Of a DNA stretch of 64,000 nucleotides, positions 8,206-16,224 are shown piece after piece (within the stretch, counting starts at the first letter, position 1; each line of letters begins with the position of its first letter). Where the stretch lies: the NCBI GenBank assembly GCA_035326705.1, contig DAOLES010000004.1:197191-261190 (forward strand), written 5' to 3'. Under the pieces are notes generated by a model. It saw only the letters and a list, made by a program, of their open reading frames with translations. It did not search any database and had not been told where the DNA came from. This DNA comes from Oligoflexia bacterium (GTDB lineage: Bacteria > Bdellovibrionota_G > JALEGL01). Position numbers and translations under genes: made by a program.

Positions 8206-8352
8206 GACTGGTAAAACAAGCTGTTCTAATATTATTTAAGTTCAAATATAGTCTGACAGTTTTTAAAAACTATCCAGTTATGCAAAATATAAAAATAAAC
8301 CTTAAGGTTTATAGAATTACCTTATCATCGGATACTATGCTAGGCTTGATGA

Positions 8353-9531
8353 ATGAATCTATGTTTAATCTGTAAGTCTAACAACACCCGTCAAGTCTTT
8401 GCTAGCCGGGTTTCTGTCACCTCCTGTTCCAAACCCATAGAGAAAAAAGTAGATGTTTTTTACTGTGAAGTCTGTGATTATGTTTTTAGTCCCAGTCAGC
8501 AGATAGACCCTGACTTTTATGAAAAAGAATATGACTTGTTGATGCAAGATGGTCAGAGTGAGTTTGTGGTGTTTAATCAGGGACAAGCCAAAACACTTTT
8601 TGATTCAGTTTTGGATTTTCTTTTTGAGCACATAGATCCTAAAAATATTCAGAGGGCGAAAAAAATTTTGGAAGTAGGAACCGGCAAGGGCTTGTTGCTC
8701 AAACGTTTGCAAGAAAAGCTAACAGTAAAGCATTCTGAGTTTAAGGTATATGCGGTTGAGCCCAATAAAAAAAGTGAACCCTTTCTTAAAGATAATTTAA
8801 AAGATGCCAATATCAGTATTTCATTGCTAGAAGATGCGCCGTTTTTTAAGGAGGACTTTGATCTTGTTTTAAGTCATGGGGTGCTTGAACATGTAGGTGA
8901 TCCAGTTCATTTTTTACAATCTGTTCATGCTTGTATGCGAGATGAAACGCTCTTGTATATTGGGGTTCCCAATTTTGATTTAAATCCAACGGATATTATT
9001 ACTTATGATCATCTGTCAAAATTTACGCCCTTGTCTATAAATAATCTGTTTAAAAAATGCGGTTTAGAAGTTGTGGCAAACAATGTAGAAGAAAAAAAAT
9101 TGTTTATGTTTTTTTTGTTAAAAAAATCTCAAGCCAATTCTAAAATTGAAGAGCAAGCTTCTGATGTTAAGAGCCAATCTTTGCAGTCTGTAAAAAAAGT
9201 TGAACAAATGATTAGTCATTTTCAATCAGCATATACTTTGGCACAGGAAACCCATAAACCTTTTGTATTTTACGGAGCCGGAAACATTGGATTGTTTTCA
9301 TTAAAAAAATACAACATTCCTGTTTCTCAAGTTGCTGGCATTTATGATGATAACCCTACGTTTTGGAATAGCAAAAGATACAATATTACAGTGCGTAATC
9401 CAATAGAACTCAATCAGGAACCAGAGGGAACAGTGATTTATATATCAGCAAACCCACTGTATGTTCCTGAAATAAAAAATAAAATCCAACAAAAACATGG
9501 TAAAAAATTTAGAGTTTTTCCAAGGGAATGA
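8353..9531 (+). CDS. zinc-ribbon class I SAM methyltransferase, sugar C-methyltransferase type
   Basis: 392 residues in the three-part order of deoxysugar C-methyltransferases. An N-terminal zinc-binding region has CLICKSN and CEVCDY pairs (residues 4-45). The SAM-binding Rossmann domain follows (LEVGTGKGLLLKRL near 112, SHGVLEHVGDP near 180). A C-terminal nucleotide-fold domain carries FYGAGNIG near 305. Known family role: methylation of sugar carbons for antibiotics, LPS or capsule. A -10-like TACTAT box lies about 14 bases before the ATG. No sugar-nucleotide operon surrounds it; the nearest candidate partner is the DegT-type aminotransferase at 12.1 kb. The substrate cannot be assigned. 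Confidence 0.8.
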   Translation: MNLCLICKSNNTRQVFASRVSVTSCSKPIEKKVDVFYCEVCDYVFSPSQQIDPDFYEKEYDLLMQDGQSEFVVFNQGQAKTLFDSVLDFLFEHIDPKNIQRAKKILEVGTGKGLLLKRLQEKLTVKHSEFKVYAVEPNKKSEPFLKDNLKDANISISLLEDAPFFKEDFDLVLSHGVLEHVGDPVHFLQSVHACMRDETLLYIGVPNFDLNPTDIITYDHLSKFTPLSINNLFKKCGLEVVANNVEEKKLFMFFLLKKSQANSKIEEQASDVKSQSLQSVKKVEQMISHFQSAYTLAQETHKPFVFYGAGNIGLFSLKKYNIPVSQVAGIYDDNPTFWNSKRYNITVRNPIELNQEPEGTVIYISANPLYVPEIKNKIQQKHGKKFRVFPRE

Positions 9532-9571
9532 ATCTTACGCGGCTAAGCTTATAAATCTAAAAACCAAGCAT

Positions 9572-9907
9572 TTAAAAAATTTTATAAACTATAAAGTTAT
9601 CGTTTTTTAAACAAATAGGGGTCTGAGTACTTGATAACAATTGATCATTGTTTCCCATTTGATGGCTTTGAATAATTCTGTACTGGCCGTTAAAATTTTC
9701 TTTATCACACAGAAATTCTAAATTGTAGCCGTCTAAAATAGAGTAAGTGCATTCAGTAAGGGTATAAAGCAAAGAAGATTGAATGTGTTGAACACTGTTA
9801 TGAGAAATATAGCGAGCCCCTTCAATTTTAGGGCAAGATTGAGCATATGATACATTAGACAAATAAATAGCAGCGAACAACAAAACCATTATCTTTTTCA
9901 TCAGCAA
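9572..9907 (-). CDS. small secreted protein of unknown function
   Basis: 111 residues with a signal peptide ending near residue 22 (LSNVSYAQS). Four cysteines remain in the mature chain (SCPKIEG, TECTY, LCDKE, PICLK), consistent with two disulphides in the periplasm. No family recognised. It is convergent with the methyltransferase gene and 48 bases from the RNase R gene on the same strand. Confidence 0.7.
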   Translation of the reverse strand: MLMKKIMVLLFAAIYLSNVSYAQSCPKIEGARYISHNSVQHIQSSLLYTLTECTYSILDGYNLEFLCDKENFNGQYRIIQSHQMGNNDQLLSSTQTPICLKNDNFIVYKIF

Positions 9908-9955
9908 AATTTAACAAAAAACAATACATAACGCAACGCATGTTTTTCAATTGAT

Positions 9956-11980
9956 TTATGCTAAAATTAAATCAATAAATGCGCCTTTGAGGTTGATTTT
10001 AGCCAGTTTGACACGGTAGGTGTCCCCGAGTTTTATTTTATGACCATTGCGTCGGTTTTGGAACATCATTTCTTTTTCAAAAAAATCAAAAAAACCTTTT
10101 TTAAAATCTTTAATGGCTAAAAAACCTTCTATGGGCACTTGTTCAAATTTCATAAATAAACCACGACTATTCATGCCTACAACGTATGCTTTATAAACTT
10201 TACCAACTTTATCATACAAAAAACGTGCAGATTTTCTTTGATACATGTCTCGCTCTGCTTTTTGTGCCACACGTTCTTGCGCTGATATGTGCACACAAAC
10301 ATTTTCAAGCGTGTTAAATTTTTGAGGGAAAACATGAGCGGTGTCTTTATTATGAAGATGGTTTTTAATAATTCTGTGTACAAGTAAGTCTGAGTAACGC
10401 CGAATAGGGGAGGTGAAATGTAAGTAGTGGCTAAAACCTAACCCATAATGACCACTGTTGTTTACGGAATAAAAAGCTTGTGACATGGCCCTTAGGGCCC
10501 AGGATTTAAAAACTTCAGATAAAGGGCTGTCATCCAAACTGCTTAAGAATGCATTAAATTCATGTGGGTTGGAAATGCCAAAGTCTCGTGGAAGTTTGTA
10601 ATTGTAAGTTTGTAAAAGATGGATCAAGTCTTCAACTTTAATGGCCTCTGGTTGTGGATGCACACGATATACTGCCATATCTTGGGTGACATCTTGTGAA
10701 AGTTTTTCTAAATAATGAGCCATACAAACATTGCTGCACAACATACATTCTTCAATCAGTTGTCTCGCTAAAGTTTGTTTTTTTTCTGCTATATGCGTAG
10801 GTGCAAAGTTTTTATCTACATGAATCACATGATCTTTTAAGTCAAAGTCAATGGAGCCTTCTTCAAATCTTAATGCCCGCATGTGTTGGGTTAAGGTTTT
10901 TAAGGCAGTTAACATTTTTCCGGTTTCTGCATGTGCAAAAGGAACAGCAGTGTTGGGTGCATCAAAATAATCATCCACTTGATCATAGGTTAAGCGTTCT
11001 TTAGACTGTATGATGCCTTCATAAAGATCAAAGTGATCAACACGGTTATCAACATTAAATTTTATTTTTAGCACCATGGCATATTTATCTTCTTTTGGAC
11101 GTAAGCTGCAGAGCATATTGGATAGAAGTTCGGGTAACATAGGTATAACCATGTTAGGAAAATAAAAACTATTGCCACGAAAAGCAGCCTCTTTATCTAA
11201 AGCTGAATTGGCATGAACATAATGCGCAACATCCGCTATGGCTACATATAAATATTTTCCGTCAAAACATACAGCATCATCAAAGTCTTTTGCATCAGCA
11301 CCGTCAATGGTAACAAAGTTTAAATCCCTAAAATCTTTACGTTGTTTTGAAACTTTAATGCTTTGGTCTAAAAGATCTAACTCGTCATGAATTTTTTCTG
11401 AAAAAAATGGGCTAAGTTTGTTTTCTGCCATAATAATTTTATGGTCGGTGGCTGGGTCATGAATAGAGCCCAGTAGATTGATTTTTTGAGCAATAAAAAA
11501 AGGGCGTCCCTTGACCACTTTTTTTTCAATATCAATGTGATAAATATCATCAGAGTTGATTTTTTTAGGGAGTTCAACTCGTTGTGAAAGATGTAAACGT
11601 AAGGCTTGACGTTTTTTTAATGGGAAAAAAATAAATGTATTGTTTCGTTGGTTGCTTAAGCTGCCAATAAGCTGGTCTTCTAGGGGTTTAACAGTGGCAT
11701 GTGCCATGTGTTTGCTTATGGGTTTATCAAGAGGATGTTTTTTATATGTCCTTTTGCTTTTTTTACTGGCTTTAGAGCTGCTATTTTCTGGGTTTTTTAA
11801 TGCAATATAGGTATCACGCTTACTCACAGTGAGGTATCCTTCACGTTCAAATTGAAAAAGCAAAGCCTTTATTTTTTTACGTAAACTACCACGCGCTTTC
11901 CAGGACCTGCAAATTTGACTATAGGTTTGTGGCCGGTATTCGGGGTCTTGGAAGTAAGCTAGAAAATTTTTTTTATTCAG
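9956..11980 (-). CDS. rnr: ribonuclease R family 3'-5' exoribonuclease
   Basis: The RNB catalytic domain is unmistakable: TIDGADAKDFDDAVCF with the metal-binding aspartates, then AIADVAHYVH and SPIRRYSDLLVHR. An OB/cold-shock region lies before it and an S1 domain follows (VGKVYKAYVVGMNSRGLFMKF). Known role: degradation of structured RNA. The frame from the first TTG (11863) loses the N-terminal winged helix, yet upstream codons in the same frame (11864-11989) read as that domain (AYFQDPEYRPQTYSQICRS, then KARGSLRKKIKALLFQFERE). No ATG, GTG or TTG exists upstream before the stop at 12011-12013. I therefore place the start at CTG 11980; ATT 11989, with AAGGGA six bases upstream, is an alternative. 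Confidence 0.93.
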   Translation of the reverse strand: MNKKNFLAYFQDPEYRPQTYSQICRSWKARGSLRKKIKALLFQFEREGYLTVSKRDTYIALKNPENSSSKASKKSKRTYKKHPLDKPISKHMAHATVKPLEDQLIGSLSNQRNNTFIFFPLKKRQALRLHLSQRVELPKKINSDDIYHIDIEKKVVKGRPFFIAQKINLLGSIHDPATDHKIIMAENKLSPFFSEKIHDELDLLDQSIKVSKQRKDFRDLNFVTIDGADAKDFDDAVCFDGKYLYVAIADVAHYVHANSALDKEAAFRGNSFYFPNMVIPMLPELLSNMLCSLRPKEDKYAMVLKIKFNVDNRVDHFDLYEGIIQSKERLTYDQVDDYFDAPNTAVPFAHAETGKMLTALKTLTQHMRALRFEEGSIDFDLKDHVIHVDKNFAPTHIAEKKQTLARQLIEECMLCSNVCMAHYLEKLSQDVTQDMAVYRVHPQPEAIKVEDLIHLLQTYNYKLPRDFGISNPHEFNAFLSSLDDSPLSEVFKSWALRAMSQAFYSVNNSGHYGLGFSHYLHFTSPIRRYSDLLVHRIIKNHLHNKDTAHVFPQKFNTLENVCVHISAQERVAQKAERDMYQRKSARFLYDKVGKVYKAYVVGMNSRGLFMKFEQVPIEGFLAIKDFKKGFFDFFEKEMMFQNRRNGHKIKLGDTYRVKLAKINLKGAFIDLILA

Positions 11981-12092
11981 TGGCGGAATAAGAAATCCCT
12001 TGTTTAAAGATTATATATTTTACAGTAAATCTGTCTGTTTCATATTCATTATAACAGCAATAACAAACATTGGAACTTTAAAAAACATGTCA

Positions 12093-12121
12093 TATCAAAA
12101 GGTAGGCCGTATCTTTTGATA
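12093..12121. repeat. RAYT-type REP palindrome, solitary copy
   Basis: TATCAAAAG and CTTTTGATA are 9-bp perfect arms around GTAGGCCGTAT. The core AAAAGGTA-GGCC-TA-CTTTT matches the palindromes flanking the transposase gene at 34.0-34.75 kb. It lies just upstream of the aminotransferase gene and overlaps its promoter region. Confidence 0.65.
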
Positions 12122-12139
12122 GTGATATACTTGATTTGT

Positions 12140-13303
12140 ATGCGTAATAAAAAATTTATTGCTGTGGGTAGTCAAACAGTTGATAATGAAGATGTGGCCT
12201 ATGTCTCGGCTATGCTCAAAGATGATTTTCTAACGCAAGGTCCGCAAGTTGAGAAATTTGAACAAAGCTTGTCCAGTTTTTTACAGGCGCCTTATGTTAG
12301 CGCTATGTCCAGTGGGAGTGCAGCTTTACACATTGCCTGTAAAGTTTTTGGCTGCGATCAAGACACGATCTTGTATTCTTCACCCATCACTTTTGTTGCA
12401 AGTCAAAATGCTGCCCTGCACTTTGGGGCAAAAAACCAATTCATTGATGTTAATCCTTCTACAGGAAATATGGATATAACGGCTTTAGAGCAAACCTTGG
12501 CACAAAGTAAAGCTAAAAACAAAATCATTATGCCCGTTCATTTTGCAGGTTTGGCTTGTGATTTAGATGAGATTAATGCTTTGGCAAAGCATTATGATGC
12601 AAAGGTCATAGAAGATGCTTCACACGCTTTGGGAGCAAAGTATAAAGGGAAATTTATTGGAGCGACTCACGCTGAGCATTTGGTAACTTTAAGTTTTCAC
12701 CCCTTAAAGCATATCACTACGGCAGAAGGAGGGGCTGTTACTTGTATGGATTCAGAGCAGTTGCAACAATGCAACTTGTATCGCAGCCATGGTATTGATA
12801 AAAATATACAAACCATAGAAGATCAAAAAGGCAAACTGTGGCACCATGAGATGCATGTTTTAGGCTTTAATTATAGAATGTCAGAGATACATGCAGCTTT
12901 GGGTGTAAGCCAAATCAAAAAGTTGCCAACTTTTTTAGAAAAAAGAAAAAATATGGCTTCTGTGTATTCCAACCAATTAAAAGAAGTTGACTGTCATTTG
13001 CCCAGCACTGAAGCGGATAAAGAGCACGCGTGGTTGCTGTACATGATCCAAGTTGATTTTAAATCTCGCAAGCTTGATAAGAATGACTTTATGTTAGCAT
13101 TAAGAGAAAAAGGTATTGGCTCGCAAGTGCATAACATACCTGTCTATAGGCAGCCATACTTTATAAAACTATATGGTGAACAACGGCATAAGTTTCCTGG
13201 GGCAGAAAAGTTTTTTGAGCAAACTTTATCTATCCCTTTGCATCCTGGTTTGACCGAAGAAGATCAGGCTTATGTGGTTAAAACGTTAAAAGAGTTATTG
13301 TAG
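12140..13303 (+). CDS. DegT/DnrJ/EryC1-family PLP aminotransferase (PseC-like)
   Basis: 387 residues of the sugar aminotransferase fold. The PLP-lysine region reads SFHPLKHITTAEGG, the form typical of PseC, the UDP-4-amino-4,6-dideoxy-N-acetyl-altrosamine transaminase of pseudaminic acid synthesis. VIEDASHALGA holds the PLP-binding Asp, and FNYRMSEIHAALG is a family hallmark. The substrate is inferred; no pseB, pseF, pseG, pseH or pseI gene is in the window. ATG 12140 is preferred to the upstream TTG at 12116 because an extended -10 (TGA-TATACT, 12123-12131) ends 8 bases before it and the TTG lies inside the REP-like palindrome. Confidence 0.82.
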   Translation: MRNKKFIAVGSQTVDNEDVAYVSAMLKDDFLTQGPQVEKFEQSLSSFLQAPYVSAMSSGSAALHIACKVFGCDQDTILYSSPITFVASQNAALHFGAKNQFIDVNPSTGNMDITALEQTLAQSKAKNKIIMPVHFAGLACDLDEINALAKHYDAKVIEDASHALGAKYKGKFIGATHAEHLVTLSFHPLKHITTAEGGAVTCMDSEQLQQCNLYRSHGIDKNIQTIEDQKGKLWHHEMHVLGFNYRMSEIHAALGVSQIKKLPTFLEKRKNMASVYSNQLKEVDCHLPSTEADKEHAWLLYMIQVDFKSRKLDKNDFMLALREKGIGSQVHNIPVYRQPYFIKLYGEQRHKFPGAEKFFEQTLSIPLHPGLTEEDQAYVVKTLKELL

Positions 13304-13420
13304 AGACTATGCTAAGTTAAAAATTATTTGCAAAATTTAGAGAGAAAACCCGATCAGTCAAATGGCATGAAAACTTTTTTAAGCATAATGGAGGGTTTGG
13401 ATTGTTGGTGTTTCAAAAAC

Positions 13421-13449
13421 TTGCATAAGTTTGGCTCTGCGCCTATACA
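13421..13449 (+). promoter_or_regulatory. sigma70-type promoter of lemA operon
   Basis: TTGCAT, a 17-base spacer, then TATACA, ending 6 bases before the ATG at 13456. The mRNA is predicted to be leaderless. Confidence 0.6.
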
Positions 13450-13455
13450 TAGGAC

Positions 13456-14049
13456 ATGATGAAAAAAGTATATGTTGTTTTGAGTTTAACATTAATGGGA
13501 GCATTGTCATCTTGTGGGATTCAAGCGATTCCTATGGCCAAGAATGAAGTGGATGCCACTTTGTCTGAAGTGACCAATCAGTACCAACGTAGAGCAGATT
13601 TGATTCCAAACTTGGTCAAAACCGTTAAAGCTTATGCTGAGCATGAACAAGAAACTTTAGAGGCCGTGGTTAATGCTAGAGCCAAAGCCACCAGTATGAA
13701 TATTGATCCCAGTAAAGCAACCCCAGAACAATTAGAATCCTTTGCCAATGCGCAAGGAGGACTCAGTCAGGCTTTGGGCCGTTTGTTGTTGGTTGCTGAG
13801 CAATATCCCAATCTAAAAGCCGATCAAAATTTTAGAGACTTGCAAGCTCAGTTGGAGGGGACGGAAAATAGAATTACCGTGGCCCGCAACCGACACATTG
13901 AAGCCGTCAAACACTTTAACAACCAAATTACGGTTCCACCCAGCAGTTGGGTGAATAGCTTGTTTTACAAGTTCAGCAAAATGCCACAGTGGACCAGCAC
14001 AACAAAAACGCCGGAGCAACTTGAAACAGCACCAGCAGTGGAGTTTTAA
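13456..14049 (+). CDS. lemA: LemA family protein, predicted lipoprotein
   Basis: 197 residues. The N-terminus has a lipobox-like LSSC at about 16-19, so the protein is probably lipid-anchored. The diagnostic LemA segment follows (YQRRADLIPNLVKTVKAYAEHE, beginning near residue 41), then long helices and the ENRITVARNRHIEAV and YNN-like FNNQI motifs. LemA proteins form a long helical bundle of unknown biochemical role and are commonly encoded with TPM-domain (YgcG) proteins, as here. First gene of a three-gene operon with 9- and 12-base gaps. Confidence 0.92.
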   Translation: MMKKVYVVLSLTLMGALSSCGIQAIPMAKNEVDATLSEVTNQYQRRADLIPNLVKTVKAYAEHEQETLEAVVNARAKATSMNIDPSKATPEQLESFANAQGGLSQALGRLLLVAEQYPNLKADQNFRDLQAQLEGTENRITVARNRHIEAVKHFNNQITVPPSSWVNSLFYKFSKMPQWTSTTKTPEQLETAPAVEF

Positions 14050-14058
14050 ATTAGCGTC

Positions 14059-14847
14059 TTGATAAAAACGATTCAATTGTATGTTTTAACGCTTGTCTTG
14101 GCAATGCCAGTGTTTGCGGTTGGAATTGATATTCCTGTATTGACCGGGCCTGTGGTTGATCAGGCAGGTTTATTTAATCCGCAACAAAGAGATGAGATAG
14201 AACGTTTTTTATACACTTTGGATCAAAAGACAGATGTTCAAATTGCGGTATTAAGTGTTCAATCTTTGCTTGGAGAAACAATAGAGCAGGCTTCTATCCG
14301 CGTTGCGGATCAATGGCAGCTAGGCCATAAAAAAACCGATAAAGGTCTGTTAATTTTAATTGCCAAAGATGAGCGCAGGGTTAGAGTAGAGGTGGGGCAA
14401 GGCTTAGAAGGTGATGTCCCGGATGCTTACAGTAAAAGAATCATTGAGCGCTACATTGTCCCTAATTTTAAACAAGGTCTGTTTTACAAGGGAGTGATGC
14501 AGGGAGTGTTTCAGCTGTGTAATTTGGTGTTGAGCCCAGAAGAAAAAAAGATTGTTTTTGCACAAGGGGATCAATTTAAAGCCTTAAATAAAAGTACAAA
14601 TCAAGAGTCTATCCCTTGGCCATTTGTTTTATTTTTTATTGTGGCCATTGCTTTAAAGCTTTATTTTGCAAGATCGCGTTATTCCCAGCAGGGTTCTGGC
14701 TATAGACGCAACCGCAATGGTTTTGACCATTTTGATGATTTTTTTGGTGGTGGTTTTGGAGGAGGTTCCTCCTCAGGCAGCGGTTTTGGTGGGTTCCGTG
14801 GCGGCGGTGGAGGTTTCAGCGGCGGTGGAAGCTCGGGTTCTTGGTGA
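14059..14847 (+). CDS. TPM-domain (YgcG-like) membrane-anchored protein
   Basis: 262 residues. A signal peptide ends near residue 21 (AMPVFA). The TPM domain runs from about 30 to 155 (GPVVDQAGLFN, QIAVLSVQSLLGE, ADQWQLGHKKTDKGLLI). One transmembrane helix lies near 193-210, followed by basic residues and a Gly/Ser-rich tail (GGGFGGGSSSGSGFGGF) typical of YgcG. Known family context: LemA-associated, extracytoplasmic TPM domain; the function is unclear. The start is TTG 14059, since no in-frame ATG precedes the signal peptide. Confidence 0.88.
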   Translation: MIKTIQLYVLTLVLAMPVFAVGIDIPVLTGPVVDQAGLFNPQQRDEIERFLYTLDQKTDVQIAVLSVQSLLGETIEQASIRVADQWQLGHKKTDKGLLILIAKDERRVRVEVGQGLEGDVPDAYSKRIIERYIVPNFKQGLFYKGVMQGVFQLCNLVLSPEEKKIVFAQGDQFKALNKSTNQESIPWPFVLFFIVAIALKLYFARSRYSQQGSGYRRNRNGFDHFDDFFGGGFGGGSSSGSGFGGFRGGGGGFSGGGSSGSW

Positions 14848-14859
14848 GGAGTATGTGTA

Positions 14860-15537
14860 ATGCAAAACAATGAACAACAACCCTTATGGATTCAAGACTG
14901 GATTAAAAAAGATTTCTCGCAAGCCATTGAACAGGCAATTGAAAACGCAGAAAAAAAATGTGCCTTGGATTTTTTTCCGGTGGTGGTGAAGAGTTCAACA
15001 ACCTTAGGCCACATTTTTCCCTTGTTAACCTTGCTGCTATTTGCAGTGTATGTGAGTGCGCTTACCTTAATACCATTGCCCAAACTTGGCTTGTGGGGTG
15101 TTGGTGTGCACGGCATGATGGTTTTGATCATGATGATTTTGGCTTACAGTTTAAGTGAAAACCTATGGCTTGCCCGTTGGCTAACAGCCAAAAAGGATCA
15201 GCGCTATTCAGTTGAGCAAGCGGCGCGTTTGGCTTACTATGAGCATGCCATTGATCAGCATCCCAGTGTATTAATTTTTGTGTCTCTGATGGAGCGGCAA
15301 GTTGTAGTGTTGTGCAATGAAAAAGTGCAAGCCAAGCTTAAAGGCGATATTTTTAAAGATCACATTAACAAGTTATTGCCCTTACTTAAAAGAAAACAAT
15401 TACAACAGGCTTTGTGTCAATGCATTGCCGGTTTGGCCAATAGTATGCAACAGGCTTTTCCCTTACAAGGAGAAAAGCCCAAAAATGCCTTAAGCAATAA
15501 AGTATTGCTTAAAAAACCAGATGATGAACAAGCTTAG
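14860..15537 (+). CDS. second TPM-domain membrane protein
   Basis: 225 residues. There is no signal peptide. Two adjacent hydrophobic segments (about 52-75 and 84-105) form a hairpin, followed by a TPM-like domain (ARLAYYEHAIDQHPSVLIFVSLMERQVVVL, presented as two strands near 123-152). This is the short partner commonly found downstream of LemA and YgcG. It follows the preceding gene by 12 bases and overlaps the convergent downstream gene by four bases at the stop codons. Confidence 0.8.
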   Translation: MQNNEQQPLWIQDWIKKDFSQAIEQAIENAEKKCALDFFPVVVKSSTTLGHIFPLLTLLLFAVYVSALTLIPLPKLGLWGVGVHGMMVLIMMILAYSLSENLWLARWLTAKKDQRYSVEQAARLAYYEHAIDQHPSVLIFVSLMERQVVVLCNEKVQAKLKGDIFKDHINKLLPLLKRKQLQQALCQCIAGLANSMQQAFPLQGEKPKNALSNKVLLKKPDDEQA

Positions 15538-16004
15538 TAGTTAGCACTGGCTTGCATGATGACATGAAAATCAACAATTTCAGGTTCATTTTGTCTGGTG
15601 TCTACTTCAGGATCTTCAATGTAGATAGTCAAATAACGGTTTGCTTTATTCACAACGGTTCTTAGACGAAAACTTTGTCCATACAACCAAACATCCTCTG
15701 CATTTTGCCAGACATCCTCTTGACCATCAACTTTTTCAAAGTCATTGATTTTAATGCTTAATGCTTTGTTTCTGCTTTCTTGGGTGAACTCAATGTTAAT
15801 GGTCCAGTCACCCAAAATGCGTAAAAAATTGGCTTGCAGGTGCAGTTGGTCATCTTTGCTGTAATCTATGGTTTTATCAATAAGATAGGTGTGTTTGTGC
15901 TGCGCATAAGAGGCAATAGCATTGACAGGTGCTTGCGCATGAGCGTTGCTTAAAAAAGCAAAGATTGAAAAAAATGTTAAAAAGCCTAGATATAAATGTC
16001 TCAT
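15534..16004 (-). CDS. secreted protein of unknown function
   Basis: 156 residues with a signal peptide ending near residue 23 (LSNAHAQ). The mature domain of about 130 residues alternates polar and hydrophobic residues (beta-rich) and has no cysteine. No family recognised. Its stop codon overlaps that of the convergent TPM gene by four bases. GGGG lies seven bases before the ATG. Confidence 0.75.
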   Translation of the reverse strand: MRHLYLGFLTFFSIFAFLSNAHAQAPVNAIASYAQHKHTYLIDKTIDYSKDDQLHLQANFLRILGDWTINIEFTQESRNKALSIKINDFEKVDGQEDVWQNAEDVWLYGQSFRLRTVVNKANRYLTIYIEDPEVDTRQNEPEIVDFHVIMQASANY

Positions 16005-16188
16005 AATAACCCCATTTGAATATGTTTAATAAAGAATAAACAGTTAGCTAGAAACCATATAAAAAGAAAATAAATAAAAATTATATATCTATAAAAATTG
16101 TCTATAATAATAGCTTTTTAAAAAGGTTAATAAAACTAAATCCTTAGGAATCCTAAATAGAAAATATTGTCTTTTTTACTTTATAGTC

Positions 16189-16216
16189 TTGCCAAATTGG
16201 CTTTGATCTTTAATAT
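16189..16216 (+). promoter_or_regulatory. sigma70-type promoter of tex
   Basis: TTGCCA, a 16-base spacer, then TAATAT, ending 8 bases before the ATG at 16225. Near-leaderless geometry. Confidence 0.55.
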
Positions 16217-16224
16217 GCCTTCTC

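Noticed and set aside
12140..13303. Pseudaminic acid biosynthesis locus
   Set aside because: Only the PseC-like aminotransferase is present; no other pathway gene is within the window.
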